A DNA stretch of 26,006 nucleotides from Clostridia bacterium (GCA_017407375.1 JAFQWT010000052.1:1-26006); one strand, 5' to 3'. Positions 6,191 to 13,739 are shown, counted from the stretch's first letter. Notes: generated by a model not told the origin, from the letters alone. Made by a program: numbers and translations.

Positions 6191-7789
6191 TTAATAGCAA
6201 TAGATGATCGAGGGGGTGTTGATCTGCCACCAGTCACGCGCGATGCTCGGCAGGCGCAGGATCTCCTCGCAAAGCTCGGGGATCGCCTCCCGCTTGCCGT
6301 CCAGGTACTCCGTAAGCTTCTTGATGCAGGAATCAAGGCGGTGGGCAAGGCCGCCAAGGCGGGTATCCTGAAGCTCATAGCCCTGCGGCTTTTTCTCACG
6401 CTCCCAGGCGGCGGCGTAGGCGGCGGTAAAGACCGTAAGGCGGCGGCGGACACGCTTCAGGTCGGCAAGGGCGCGGAGAAGGCCCTCACGGTCGCCCTCC
6501 TTATAGGCGGCGCGCAGGCGCACGCCAAGCTCGTACTTGACCTCCAGCACCGACGAGAGCTTGGCCTCCATATCGTAGAGGTAGGCGTACTCGCCCCCCT
6601 CGCGGGCCAGGGCGCGGAGCTTTTTAGCGGCGCGGCGGAAGTGGGCGGTGCCGCCCTCATAAAGGGTGGCGTCCATAATGCCGAGGAAGGGGTCGTTATA
6701 CAGGCCGTGCTTGGAGGCGTTGCGGTTGCCGTAGGGCGCCTTGCCGATGGCATCGGGCAGGTCAAGCGCCATCATCTTATCAAAGTCCTCACCGATGACC
6801 TCAAAAAAGCGCTGCTTGATGAGGGCCATATCGGTGTTGCCGCGGGCATGCTCGGCGGCGTAGAAGAGCGAGGGCAGGAGCGAGAAGGCCGAGCACTCAC
6901 CACCGTCATTACCCCACAAGGTCATCAGGACGTCCCGCACACCGTACTCGGCGCAGGCGTTGAGGGCCGCGCGGGTCGTGCTGATGGAGTAATCGTTATG
7001 GGGTACCATGCTCGTCCAGGCCCAGGCACCGCCCGCAAAGATCAGCTCCTCGGCGGGGCGGAACTTGGTAAAGCCATCAAGCATCAGGCGATAGGCCGCC
7101 TCATTCTCGTGGTAGTAATCCCAGTACACGATGTCGAGATTTTCGGGGATCGCGGCGGCGATCCTCTCAGGGGAGGCGAGGCGCGTGCCGTACCAGCCGC
7201 CGTTTGCCGCCTCACGGTAGAACATATCGCCCCACGCCATCGGGCGGAAGCCGTACTTCTCGGCCAGGGCGCAGACGCGGGTGAGGTGGGGCATCATAAT
7301 TTCGGCGTGGGTCTTTTTTCCGTGCTTATCGAGGTACTTCCCACGGCCGAGGGCAAACGCCTCGTCAAACCCAATGTGGATGCGGCGCGAGGTAAAGCAC
7401 TCGGCACACGAGGCAAACATACGCTCAATGAGCTCATAGGTGCGCTCCTCCCCGACAAGGAGGGTATCGGCCGAATCGTTGATGGGCTTATAGACCTCCC
7501 AGCGGAAAATTCCGTTGAGGTGCGCGAGGGTCTGGATGCAGGGCTGAAGCTCAATGCCGCGGGCGGCGGCGTAAGCATCCAGCTCACGCAGCTCCTCCTT
7601 GGTATAGCGGCCGCGCAGATACCCGAAGAAGGGCTCCCCCTCCACCTCATAGGTGTCCTCGGTATAAAGCTGCAGGGTATTGTAGCCTATTTTGGCAAGG
7701 AGGTCGATAAGGCGGCGGACCGCCGCAGGCGAAAAAACGGCGTTGCGGGAGCAGTCCAGCATCAGGCCGAGCATAGGGGTGCGTGACAT
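6191..7789 (-). CDS. GH20 family beta-N-acetylhexosaminidase, copy B
   Basis: 532 residues from the ATG at 7789, with AAAGGAG eight bases upstream. The catalytic Asp142-Glu143 (RRIHIGFDEAF) is at the same position as in copy A, and about 134 of the first 160 residues are identical by eye. Divergence concentrates in the middle and the C-terminus, e.g. GGWYGTRLASPERI versus GGWYGASAHPTEEL and a different last 60 residues, so substrate preference may differ. As in copy A there is no signal peptide and no GH20b domain, hence cytoplasmic hydrolysis of imported HexNAc-containing oligosaccharides. It has its own promoter and terminator but sits right after nagA, so the two GH20 genes and the nag genes form one functional locus. 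Confidence 0.88.
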   Translation of the reverse strand: MSRTPMLGLMLDCSRNAVFSPAAVRRLIDLLAKIGYNTLQLYTEDTYEVEGEPFFGYLRGRYTKEELRELDAYAAARGIELQPCIQTLAHLNGIFRWEVYKPINDSADTLLVGEERTYELIERMFASCAECFTSRRIHIGFDEAFALGRGKYLDKHGKKTHAEIMMPHLTRVCALAEKYGFRPMAWGDMFYREAANGGWYGTRLASPERIAAAIPENLDIVYWDYYHENEAAYRLMLDGFTKFRPAEELIFAGGAWAWTSMVPHNDYSISTTRAALNACAEYGVRDVLMTLWGNDGGECSAFSLLPSLFYAAEHARGNTDMALIKQRFFEVIGEDFDKMMALDLPDAIGKAPYGNRNASKHGLYNDPFLGIMDATLYEGGTAHFRRAAKKLRALAREGGEYAYLYDMEAKLSSVLEVKYELGVRLRAAYKEGDREGLLRALADLKRVRRRLTVFTAAYAAAWEREKKPQGYELQDTRLGGLAHRLDSCIKKLTEYLDGKREAIPELCEEILRLPSIARDWWQINTPSIIYCY

Positions 7790-7832
7790 ACGTGTTCTCC
7801 TTTGGTGTTTCGTTGCGTTTTCGTTCACTTCT

Positions 7833-7861
7833 ACTCTATCATAGAAGGAGGAAAAAGTCAA
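7833..7861 (-). promoter_or_regulatory. Promoter of GH20 copy B
   Basis: Minus strand: TTGACT (7856-7861), 17-base spacer, TAGAGT (7833-7838) with extended -10 TGA. The -35 box begins two bases after the T-tract of the nagA terminator, so the end of one unit and the start of the next are nearly fused. Confidence 0.65.
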
Positions 7862-7862
7862 G

Positions 7863-7890
7863 AAAAAAGCCCCCGATTTTCATCGGGGGC
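7863..7890 (-). terminator. Intrinsic terminator of the kinase-nagB-nagA operon
   Basis: Minus strand: GCCCCCGAT-GAAA-ATCGGGGGC then TTTTTT, seven bases past the nagA stop. The loop is a GNRA tetraloop (GAAA). Confidence 0.95.
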
Positions 7891-7897
7891 CGAGCTA

Positions 7898-8968
7898 TCA
7901 GAGGATCAAGCTGCGGACAAGGTTCATATCGGCGTCAAGAAGAATGAACTCGGCATCGTACCCAACACAAAGCTCGCCCTTCTTCATCCCGAGGGAGCGG
8001 GCGGGAGTGGCCGAGGCCATACGGAGCGCATCACGCTTCGGGATCCCGAACTCCACGGCCTTGCGGACACAGCCGAAAAGGGTGGTGGTGGAGCCCGCAA
8101 GGTTCCCCGCCTCGATCCTGGCGACGCCCTCACGGACAAAGATCTTCTGCCCGCCGAAGGAGAACTCCCCATCCCCAAGGCCCGTGGCACGCAGGCCGTC
8201 ACTGACAAGGATCAGGCGGTCGGGGCCGAAGGTGCGGTACAGGGTGAGGATGGCGGCGCGGGAAACGTGGAGGCCGTCCGAGATGACCTCGGCGTAGGCG
8301 CCCTTCTCTACCGCCGCGCCGATGGGGCCGGGATCGCGGTGGTGGAGGGGGGACATGGCGTTGAAGGTGTGCGTCAGGCACGCGGCACCGTTCTCCATGG
8401 CGGCAATGGCCGTGGCGTAATCGGTGGCAGTGTGACCGAGCGAGATCAGGGTATCGGTGGCGGCACAGCACTCGGCAATGAAGTCGATAGCACCGGGAAG
8501 CTCGGGCGCGAGGGTGAGCTTTTTGATGTTTCTGAGGGTGGAAAACTCCGCCATGGTGGGGGACTTGATGAAGGCGCCGTTCTGCGCGCCCTTATACTTG
8601 TCCGCAATGTACGGCCCCTCCATGTGAAAGCCCTCGACCTTGGCGCCCCCCTCGATGCGGGGAAGGTCGCGGTTCACCACGGAACGGATGGTTTCGATGT
8701 CCATCGTCATGGTGGTGGGGAGGAAGCTGGTGGTGCCCGCCGAAAGCTCAAACTGCGCCATCTCGGCAAGGCCGCCGTTCGAGATCTCCATGGTATCGTA
8801 GCCAACGGCGCCGTGGACGTGGGTGTCAAAAAGCCCGGGGTAAAGCTCTAACCCCTCGCAGTCCTCGCCCGAGCGCTCGCATTTGCCGATCGCGCGGATC
8901 TTACCGTCCTCGGCGACAAGGTCAGTGACCTTGCCGTCGATGGTGACGTTTTTCAGTACCTTAACCAC
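7898..8968 (-). CDS. nagA: N-acetylglucosamine-6-phosphate deacetylase (NagA)
   Basis: 356 residues, close to the family's usual 380. It removes acetate from GlcNAc-6-P to give glucosamine-6-P, the substrate of NagB. Amidohydrolase-fold motifs are all present: GLFDTHVHG (residues 45-53), FHMEGPYI with metal-ligand Glu117, SLGHTATDY, THTFNAMSPLHHRDPGPIG and the catalytic VSDGLRATG. The start is a GTG at 8968 that overlaps the nagB stop by eight bases; no closer start fits, and the N-terminal strand KVLKNVTIDGKVTDLVAEDGKI is typical. Tight coupling with nagB supports a shared pathway. Confidence 0.96.
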   Translation of the reverse strand: MVKVLKNVTIDGKVTDLVAEDGKIRAIGKCERSGEDCEGLELYPGLFDTHVHGAVGYDTMEISNGGLAEMAQFELSAGTTSFLPTTMTMDIETIRSVVNRDLPRIEGGAKVEGFHMEGPYIADKYKGAQNGAFIKSPTMAEFSTLRNIKKLTLAPELPGAIDFIAECCAATDTLISLGHTATDYATAIAAMENGAACLTHTFNAMSPLHHRDPGPIGAAVEKGAYAEVISDGLHVSRAAILTLYRTFGPDRLILVSDGLRATGLGDGEFSFGGQKIFVREGVARIEAGNLAGSTTTLFGCVRKAVEFGIPKRDALRMASATPARSLGMKKGELCVGYDAEFILLDADMNLVRSLIL

Positions 8969-9683
8969 GGTACGCTTCCTCGTCGCAGATCACGACCACG
9001 TCGGAATGGAGCTTGATGAAGGTGGCGGGGACCGCCGTTGTGATCTTGTCGTCAAGAAGGGCCGTGAGCACCTCGTGCTTCTGCTTGCCGTTGATGAGCA
9101 TCAGGATCTTCTTGGCCTTCAGGATGGTGCCCATGCCCATGGTGAGGGCGTGGGTGGGGACCTCATCCGCCGAGGCAAAGAAGCGGGAGTTGGCGTCGAT
9201 CGTGTCCTCGGTCAGGCCCGTGACGTGGGTGCCGACGGTGAGGGCGGCGTCGGGCTCGTTGAAGCCGATGTGGCCGTTGCGGCCGATACCCAGCACCTGG
9301 ATGTCGGCGTAGCCGGTCTTGGCATACGCCTCGTCATACGCGCGGCAGGCGGCCTCGGGGTCGGCGGCGGAGCCGTCCGGCACGTGGGTGTTGGCCTTGT
9401 CGATGTTGACAAGGTCGAAGAGGTTCTTGTTCATAAAGTAGCGGTAGCTCTGATCGTTCTTCGGGTCGATCGGATAGTACTCGTCAAGGTTGTAGGTGGT
9501 CACGCGCGAGAAATCGATCTCCCCCGCACGGTTCTTATCGGCCAGCGCGTGGTACATACCGACAGGCGTTGAGCCCGTGGCAAGGCCCAGGACAAAGTCG
9601 GGCTTTTCCTTCATGGCGGCGGCGATGATGGCGGCGCCCCTCTCGGACATTTCCTCATAGGACTTGCAAACGATGATCTCCAT
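8961..9683 (-). CDS. nagB: Glucosamine-6-phosphate deaminase (NagB)
   Basis: 240 residues, the standard short bacterial form without the C-terminal extension of the E. coli protein. It converts glucosamine-6-P to fructose-6-P and ammonia, delivering amino sugar into glycolysis. Visible motifs: GLATGSTPVGMY (33-44), YNLDEYY with the catalytic Asp67, GIGRNGHIGFNEP (132-144) with His138 and Glu143, and SRFF. Ribosome binding site GGAGG lies nine bases before the ATG. Between it and the kinase stop are 63 bases with a TATAAT on the minus strand (9706-9711) but no good -35 box, so it is probably co-transcribed with the kinase, perhaps with a weak internal start. Confidence 0.97.
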   Translation of the reverse strand: MEIIVCKSYEEMSERGAAIIAAAMKEKPDFVLGLATGSTPVGMYHALADKNRAGEIDFSRVTTYNLDEYYPIDPKNDQSYRYFMNKNLFDLVNIDKANTHVPDGSAADPEAACRAYDEAYAKTGYADIQVLGIGRNGHIGFNEPDAALTVGTHVTGLTEDTIDANSRFFASADEVPTHALTMGMGTILKAKKILMLINGKQKHEVLTALLDDKITTAVPATFIKLHSDVVVICDEEAYRG

Positions 9684-9746
9684 AGTAAAATACCTCCGTA
9701 TGTGTATTATATTTTCAGTATAAGCGAAAGTGTGGCTCCCCGTTCG

Positions 9747-10868
9747 TCAGTGGGAAAGCTCACGGACGATGGCCGCCATTTCCTCCCATTTCTCCTCCAT
9801 AGAGGCGACAAGGCGGAACTGGTTGCGGGCGCGGTCGAGGTTATGCTTTTCACGGTGGATGCGGAAGTAGGTATCCCCCTCCAGGTAATCGGTGAGGAAG
9901 CGCATGCCGCACTCCAGCGTCATCATCTTGGCCCCCACGGGAAGAAGCGTGATCTCCTCCTCCGTCAGGCGGCCGCCGCACCCCTCGATAAAGCCGCGCG
10001 CAAAGGTGCGGAAGAGGTCAAGGTCAAGCGACACGCGGGCAAGGTCGGTCTCATCCTCCGCGGCGGTGGTAGCGCCGAAGCGGATCGAATCGCCAAAGTC
10101 GTTGACCGAGAAGCCGGGCATGATGGTATCCAGGTCAATGACGCACAGGGGCTCACCCGTTGTGGCATCGAAGAGGATGTTATTGAGCTTTGTATCGTTG
10201 TGGGTCACGCGGAGGGGGAGGCGCCCCTCGGCATGGGCCTTGTAAAGCAGCTCGGTAAACTCACGGCGCTCACGGACAAAGGCGATCTCCTCGGCACACT
10301 CGGCGGCGCGGCCGCAGGCATCGCGCGCAATGGCGCGCTCCAGGTTCCCGTAGCGCACGGGGGTGTTGTGGAAATCCACGATCGCCTCGTGGAGGGTCTC
10401 GGCGGGGAAGGCGGAGAGGCGGCTCTGGAAGCGGCCAAAGGCCACGCCGCTCTTATAGAACTGCTCGGGCGTTTCGACCTTGTCAAGACTGAGGTTATCC
10501 TCAATATAGAGGTATACGCGCCAAAAGCTGCCGATAGAATCGCGGTAGTAGGGGGCGCCCTCCTTCGTTTTGACCACGGTGAGGGTCTCACGGTCGGGGT
10601 CCCCGCCCTCGCAGAGGATGCCGCGGCGCAGGTGGGCCGTCACGCTTTCAATGTTCTCCATGACCTCCTCGGGATGCGGGAACACCACGTGGTTGATGCG
10701 CTGGAGAATGTAGCGGCGCTCCTTCCCCTCGGCGGTGCGGGTGATGAGCAGGTGGGTATCGTTGATATGTCCGCTCCCGTAAAGCTCACAGGAGACCGTC
10801 TCTCCCTCCACAGTAAAGGCGGCGATCGCCTCGCTCTTTTTAGCGCAAAGCTCTTCACGCGTTGCCAT
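9747..10868 (-). CDS. NahK-like N-acetylhexosamine kinase (APH-fold phosphotransferase)
   Basis: 373 residues from the ATG at 10868, preceded by GGGAGG seven bases upstream; an in-frame ATG at 10883 would contain that site. The protein has an aminoglycoside-phosphotransferase/choline-kinase fold. THNDTKLNN (222-230) is the Brenner loop with catalytic Asp225, and VIDLDTIMPG (243-252) is the metal-binding motif. The N-terminal GSGHINDTHL (31-40) and LQRIN resemble the Bifidobacterium N-acetylhexosamine 1-kinase family, which makes GlcNAc-1-P or GalNAc-1-P. It is the first gene of an operon with nagB and nagA, which act on the 6-phosphate, so the phosphorylated position is uncertain. No PTS component or ROK-type NagK is in the window. 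Confidence 0.85.
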   Translation of the reverse strand: MATREELCAKKSEAIAAFTVEGETVSCELYGSGHINDTHLLITRTAEGKERRYILQRINHVVFPHPEEVMENIESVTAHLRRGILCEGGDPDRETLTVVKTKEGAPYYRDSIGSFWRVYLYIEDNLSLDKVETPEQFYKSGVAFGRFQSRLSAFPAETLHEAIVDFHNTPVRYGNLERAIARDACGRAAECAEEIAFVRERREFTELLYKAHAEGRLPLRVTHNDTKLNNILFDATTGEPLCVIDLDTIMPGFSVNDFGDSIRFGATTAAEDETDLARVSLDLDLFRTFARGFIEGCGGRLTEEEITLLPVGAKMMTLECGMRFLTDYLEGDTYFRIHREKHNLDRARNQFRLVASMEEKWEEMAAIVRELSH

Positions 10869-10889
10869 AGCTTGTCCTCCCAAAGGTTT

Positions 10890-10905
10890 TTGGTATTCCT
10901 ACCAA
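10890..10905. promoter_or_regulatory. Palindromic operator-like site
   Basis: TTGGTA-TTCC-TACCAA, a perfect 6-bp inverted repeat with a 4-bp centre, five bases downstream of the kinase -10 box. A repressor bound here would block the kinase-nagB-nagA operon. The TGGT/ACCA arms resemble GntR/HutC-type amino-sugar operators, but the spacing differs, and no GntR regulator lies in the window. Confidence 0.55.
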
Positions 10906-10909
10906 TTGA

Positions 10910-10938
10910 ATTATACACAAAAGCCCTTGACTTTTCAA
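10910..10938 (-). promoter_or_regulatory. Promoter of the kinase-nagB-nagA operon
   Basis: Minus strand: TTGAAA (10933-10938), 17-base spacer, perfect TATAAT (10910-10915). Its -35 box lies inside the spacer of the opposing promoter at 10927-10954. Confidence 0.8.
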
Positions 10939-10954
10939 TGGAAAATCGTATAAT
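10927..10954 (+). promoter_or_regulatory. Promoter of the PocR-AraC regulator operon
   Basis: TTGACT (10927-10932), 16-base spacer, perfect TATAAT (10949-10954). It overlaps the divergent kinase promoter by 12 bases, so polymerase should not occupy both at once. Confidence 0.75.
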
Positions 10955-11018
10955 AATAAGTAGAATCGGATAGAGTATCGTTTTTTACTAAGAAAAGCGC
11001 TCCAAAAAGGAGAGCACC

Positions 11019-11828
11019 ATGATCCACAAGGAAGAAATCACACAGCTGCTCCGCGCCCTGTACGAGGCCTCGGGCTTCCGTCTTTCCCTCCACGATGCCA
11101 CCGCGGCGGAGATCGCGGCGTATCCCGAGGGGCCCTCCCCCTTTTGCCTTTGCGTGCATGAGCGGTGCGGGCTGCTCTCACGCTGTCTTGCGGGGGACGG
11201 CGAGGCCCTGCAAAGGGCCAAGGAGCGCGGCGGCATCTACATTTACCGCTGCCACATGGGGCTTTTCGAGGCCGTCAGCCCGATCTATCAGGACAATGAG
11301 CTTTTGGGCTTTCTGATGATGGGGCAGGTGCTGGAGGACCTCCCCCGCGAGCGCGAGCGGGCGGCCGAGGGGCTTTGCGCCCTGGGCGTTGCCAAAGAGG
11401 AGGCCACGGCCGCCACGGCGCTCCTGCCCGCCTGCTCCCGCGTAACGGCCGAGGCCTTTGGCAAGATCATGACGGCGTGCGCGGGCTACATCGCCCTCTC
11501 AAACCTTTTGCGGGCCAACGGGGAGTCCCCTGCCGAAGCGGCGCGCGCCTACATAGAGAACCACTTTGCCGAGCATCTGACCATTGACGTGCTGTGCCGC
11601 CGCTTTCACTGCTGCCGTGCCACCATGACGGCCAGCTACAAAAAGCGCTACGGGGAGACGGTGACCGAATCGCTCTCAAGGATCCGTCTGGAGGCCGCGA
11701 GGGCCCTCCTGGCGGGGGGTACCTCGGTGACCGAGGCGGCCGCCGCCTGCGGCTTTACCGACCCCTCGTATTTCTCCAAATGCTTCCGCCGTGCGTACGG
11801 CTATTCCCCCAGCAAGCGCGAGGGGTAA
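11019..11828 (+). CDS. AraC-family regulator with PocR sensor domain
   Basis: 269 residues. The N-terminal half (about 5-150) is a PocR domain: the cysteine cluster Cys43, Cys45, Cys50 and Cys56, then IYRCHMGLFEAVSPI (75-89) and LLGFLMMGQVLEDLP (95-109). PocR domains sense small molecules; the ligand here is unknown. The C-terminal 100 residues carry two AraC helix-turn-helix units: LTIDVLCRRFHCCRATMTASYKK and SVTEAAAACGFTDPSYFSKCF, ending in the family's YGYSPSKRE. AAAGGAG before the ATG can pair with an upstream CTCC (11000-11003), a possible mild translational brake. It is divergent from the kinase-nagBA operon and 34 bases ahead of the creatininase-family gene, so it most likely controls one or both. 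Confidence 0.9.
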   Translation: MIHKEEITQLLRALYEASGFRLSLHDATAAEIAAYPEGPSPFCLCVHERCGLLSRCLAGDGEALQRAKERGGIYIYRCHMGLFEAVSPIYQDNELLGFLMMGQVLEDLPRERERAAEGLCALGVAKEEATAATALLPACSRVTAEAFGKIMTACAGYIALSNLLRANGESPAEAARAYIENHFAEHLTIDVLCRRFHCCRATMTASYKKRYGETVTESLSRIRLEAARALLAGGTSVTEAAAACGFTDPSYFSKCFRRAYGYSPSKREG

Positions 11829-11862
11829 ACCAAGATTTCTACGTAAGAAAAGGAGTATTGCT

Positions 11863-12726
11863 ATGCTTTGGACCGAGATCCTTTCGGGCGATTTTGAAAA
11901 GGCAGTGGAGGAGGCCTCTGGCGTTTGCGGCCTGGTCGTCGGGTGTGTGGAGCATCACGGGCGGCACCTCCCCCTCGGGCAGGACGTGATCCACGCGGGC
12001 GGCGTTGCCGAGCTGGCCGCAAAAAAGGAGCCGATTGTCCTCTTTCCCCACCAATACTTTGGTGAAAAGCAGGGGGCGGGGGAATTCCGCGGCACCATCA
12101 TCTTTTCCTCACGCCTGATGCACGAGATCCTGGAGGAATCCTGCCGCGAAATGGGGAGAAACGGCTTTAAGAAGATCGTCCTCATCAGCGGTCACGGCGG
12201 CAACGCCGCCCTTCTCAACAACTTTGCCCGCAGCGTGCTTTACGAAAAGCGCGACTATATGGTCTTTGTCTACAACGCCTTCCATTCCTGGCCGACCCCC
12301 GCCGAGCTTGTGCGCATGGCCGACCGAGGGCAGCGTGACCTTTTGCCCGAGCTGACCGATGAGGACATTGCCCTCCTCAGGCACTACACCTCGGCCTGCA
12401 CGGCCAAGGGACACGGCTGCCTGATGGAGACGGCCGTCTCCTTAGGGCTCCGCCCCGACCTTGTGGACCTTTCTCGCCTTAACGACGTGAGCGGCACCTC
12501 CACGCATTACATGGACCACCTGACAAACGCGGGCTTCTATACCCCCTTTGCGTGGATGGCCAATTACCCGAACTCCTTGTCCTCCGACTGCCACGACGGA
12601 AACAACGAAAGGATCGGGCGGTGCGTTGTCCGCCTGGCCTCCGACAAGATGGCCAAGGCCTTCCGCATCCTGAAGGAGGACACCGCCTGCGAAGCGTACC
12701 TCAAGGAATGGCAGAAGAAGCAATAA
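11863..12726 (+). CDS. Creatininase-family metal-dependent amidohydrolase
   Basis: 287 residues from the ATG at 11863 (AAAAGGAG upstream). The family signature is clear: VVGCVEHHGRHLPLGQD (25-41) supplies Glu30, His32 and Asp41 as metal ligands, ISGHGGN the next histidine, and GHGCLMETAVS the HAGExETS-equivalent. The FRGTIIFSSRLMHEI segment matches GTxxLs. Members open cyclic amides or ring ketones (creatinine, formamidopyrimidines, an inosose derivative in some Bacillota), so the chemistry is hydrolysis of a C-N or C-C bond in a ring; the substrate here is unknown. No signal peptide, so cytoplasmic. It lies 34 bases behind the PocR-AraC gene with no terminator between them, so they are probably one transcript. 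Creatinine itself is unlikely, since no creatinase gene is present. Confidence 0.85.
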   Translation: MLWTEILSGDFEKAVEEASGVCGLVVGCVEHHGRHLPLGQDVIHAGGVAELAAKKEPIVLFPHQYFGEKQGAGEFRGTIIFSSRLMHEILEESCREMGRNGFKKIVLISGHGGNAALLNNFARSVLYEKRDYMVFVYNAFHSWPTPAELVRMADRGQRDLLPELTDEDIALLRHYTSACTAKGHGCLMETAVSLGLRPDLVDLSRLNDVSGTSTHYMDHLTNAGFYTPFAWMANYPNSLSSDCHDGNNERIGRCVVRLASDKMAKAFRILKEDTACEAYLKEWQKKQ

Positions 12727-12745
12727 AAAGACAAGTATTATTTAT

Positions 12746-12794
12746 AAAAAACAGCACACGGAGCCAAAAAAGCGGCGACCGTGTGCTGTTTTTT
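12746..12794. terminator. Bidirectional terminator between convergent genes
   Basis: A 16-bp stem AAAAAACAGCACACGG (12746-12761) / CCGTGTGCTGTTTTTT (12779-12794) with a 17-base loop. It serves the creatininase-family gene from the left and the AraC gene from the right, whose stop codon (12793-12795) lies in the arm. Confidence 0.88.
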
Positions 12795-13635
12795 ATCGGA
12801 AGGTGGCGCGATAGCGCGAGGGGGTCATGCCGGTCTTCTCCTTAAAGAGAAAGGAGAAGTAATGCTCGTCGGTAAAGCACAAAAGCTCGGCGATCGCGCG
12901 CACCGGCATGGTGGTCGTTGCGAGGAGACTCTTGGCGGCGGCGATCCTTTCGTTCAAGAGGAAGCGATAGGGCGTTTCCCCCGTTTCCCGCTTGAAAAGG
13001 CGGATGAGGTTGGAGCGCGACATAAAGAGCTCACCCGCCACCTCGTCAAGCGTTTTCTTGGTATAGACGGCCGAAAGCAGGGCCTGCTTGATGGCGGAGA
13101 TGCCGCGCTCCTCCTCCTGCACCGAGCGGGAAAGCTTCAGGAGGATGGCGTGCAAGAGCCCCGCGATCTCATAGAACTGGCTCTGGGGTGAGCGCCGCTG
13201 CTCCGCGGTGGCGTAAAGCGCCGAAAACTCGGCCCTGACGTCGGCGCGGTAGACCCCCGTGCCGAGGCGGTAGGCCTCCAGCATTTTCCCAAGGTAGTCG
13301 GAGGCAAAGCTGATAAAGATCTTTTTGAGCGGCTCCCCACGGTCCGAGCCGAAGTCGTGCGGATCGTCCTTATCAATGAGGAAGGTGTCGCCCCCGCCGA
13401 TCCTTTGGGTCCTGCCCCCCGCGCGGAACTCGCCCTTCCCCTCCAGCACGTGCTCAAGGAGGTAGGTCTTGCCGTTCGGGCGGCGGCGGACGCGGTAGTT
13501 AGGAAAGGGGTGCGTCATGCCGACAAGGATCGCCTCAATGGGATAGAGGTCGGAAAGGGGGACGGCAATTGTCACCTCGTGCGAGGGAAAAAGCAGCTCG
13601 ACTCCCCCGCGGTCCCCTTCGGTAAGGTTGCTCAT
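12793..13635 (-). CDS. AraC-family regulator with N-terminal cupin, next to fucI
   Basis: 280 residues. Residues 1-150 look like the sugar-binding cupin of AraC (YLLEHVLEGKGEFRAGGRTQRIGGGDTFLIDKDDPHDFGSD). Residues 180-280 hold the two HTH units: KTLDEVAGELFMSRSNLIRLFKRETGETPYRF and MPVRAIAELLCFTDEHYFSFLFKEKTGMTPSRYR. It is divergent from L-fucose isomerase, the two promoters share their -10 region, and direct repeats lie between them, so control of fucI in response to fucose or a fucose-like sugar is the simplest reading. The fusion order and length are normal for the family; ligand specificity is inferred from the neighbour only. It converges on the creatininase-family gene across a shared terminator. 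Confidence 0.88.
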   Translation of the reverse strand: MSNLTEGDRGGVELLFPSHEVTIAVPLSDLYPIEAILVGMTHPFPNYRVRRRPNGKTYLLEHVLEGKGEFRAGGRTQRIGGGDTFLIDKDDPHDFGSDRGEPLKKIFISFASDYLGKMLEAYRLGTGVYRADVRAEFSALYATAEQRRSPQSQFYEIAGLLHAILLKLSRSVQEEERGISAIKQALLSAVYTKKTLDEVAGELFMSRSNLIRLFKRETGETPYRFLLNERIAAAKSLLATTTMPVRAIAELLCFTDEHYFSFLFKEKTGMTPSRYRATFR

Positions 13636-13644
13636 AATCTTAAC

Positions 13645-13681
13645 TTTTGTCCTACTTTCTTCATTGTTTTGTCTTGTTTTC
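13645..13681. promoter_or_regulatory. Direct repeats, likely AraC-type binding site
   Basis: TTTTGTCCTACTTTC (13645-13659) and TTTTGTCTTGTTTTC (13667-13681) match at 11 of 15 positions and start 22 bases apart, two helical turns, the arrangement AraC-family proteins bind. The second copy overlaps the fucI -35 region. Confidence 0.5.
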
Positions 13682-13692
13682 TATATTATAAT
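13664..13692 (+). promoter_or_regulatory. Promoter of fucI
   Basis: TTGTTT (13664-13669), 17 bases, perfect TATAAT (13687-13692). The weak -35 box is what an activator-dependent promoter would show. Confidence 0.65.
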
Positions 13693-13713
13693 GGAGAAAA
13701 GGCAAAAAATCAA
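13685..13713 (-). promoter_or_regulatory. Promoter of the AraC regulator, sharing the fucI -10
   Basis: Minus strand: TTGATT (13708-13713), 17-base spacer, TATAAT (13685-13690). The central ATTATAAT contains a -10 hexamer in each direction, offset by two bases, so the two promoters exclude each other. Confidence 0.6.
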
Positions 13714-13739
13714 GTCTTTCATGATACAAGGAGGAAATT

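Noticed and set aside
6074..7786. Plus-strand open frame opposite GH20 copy B (and a similar one opposite copy A)
   Set aside because: Appears opposite both paralogues because they share sequence; the minus-strand proteins carry the GH20 catalytic Asp-Glu pair.
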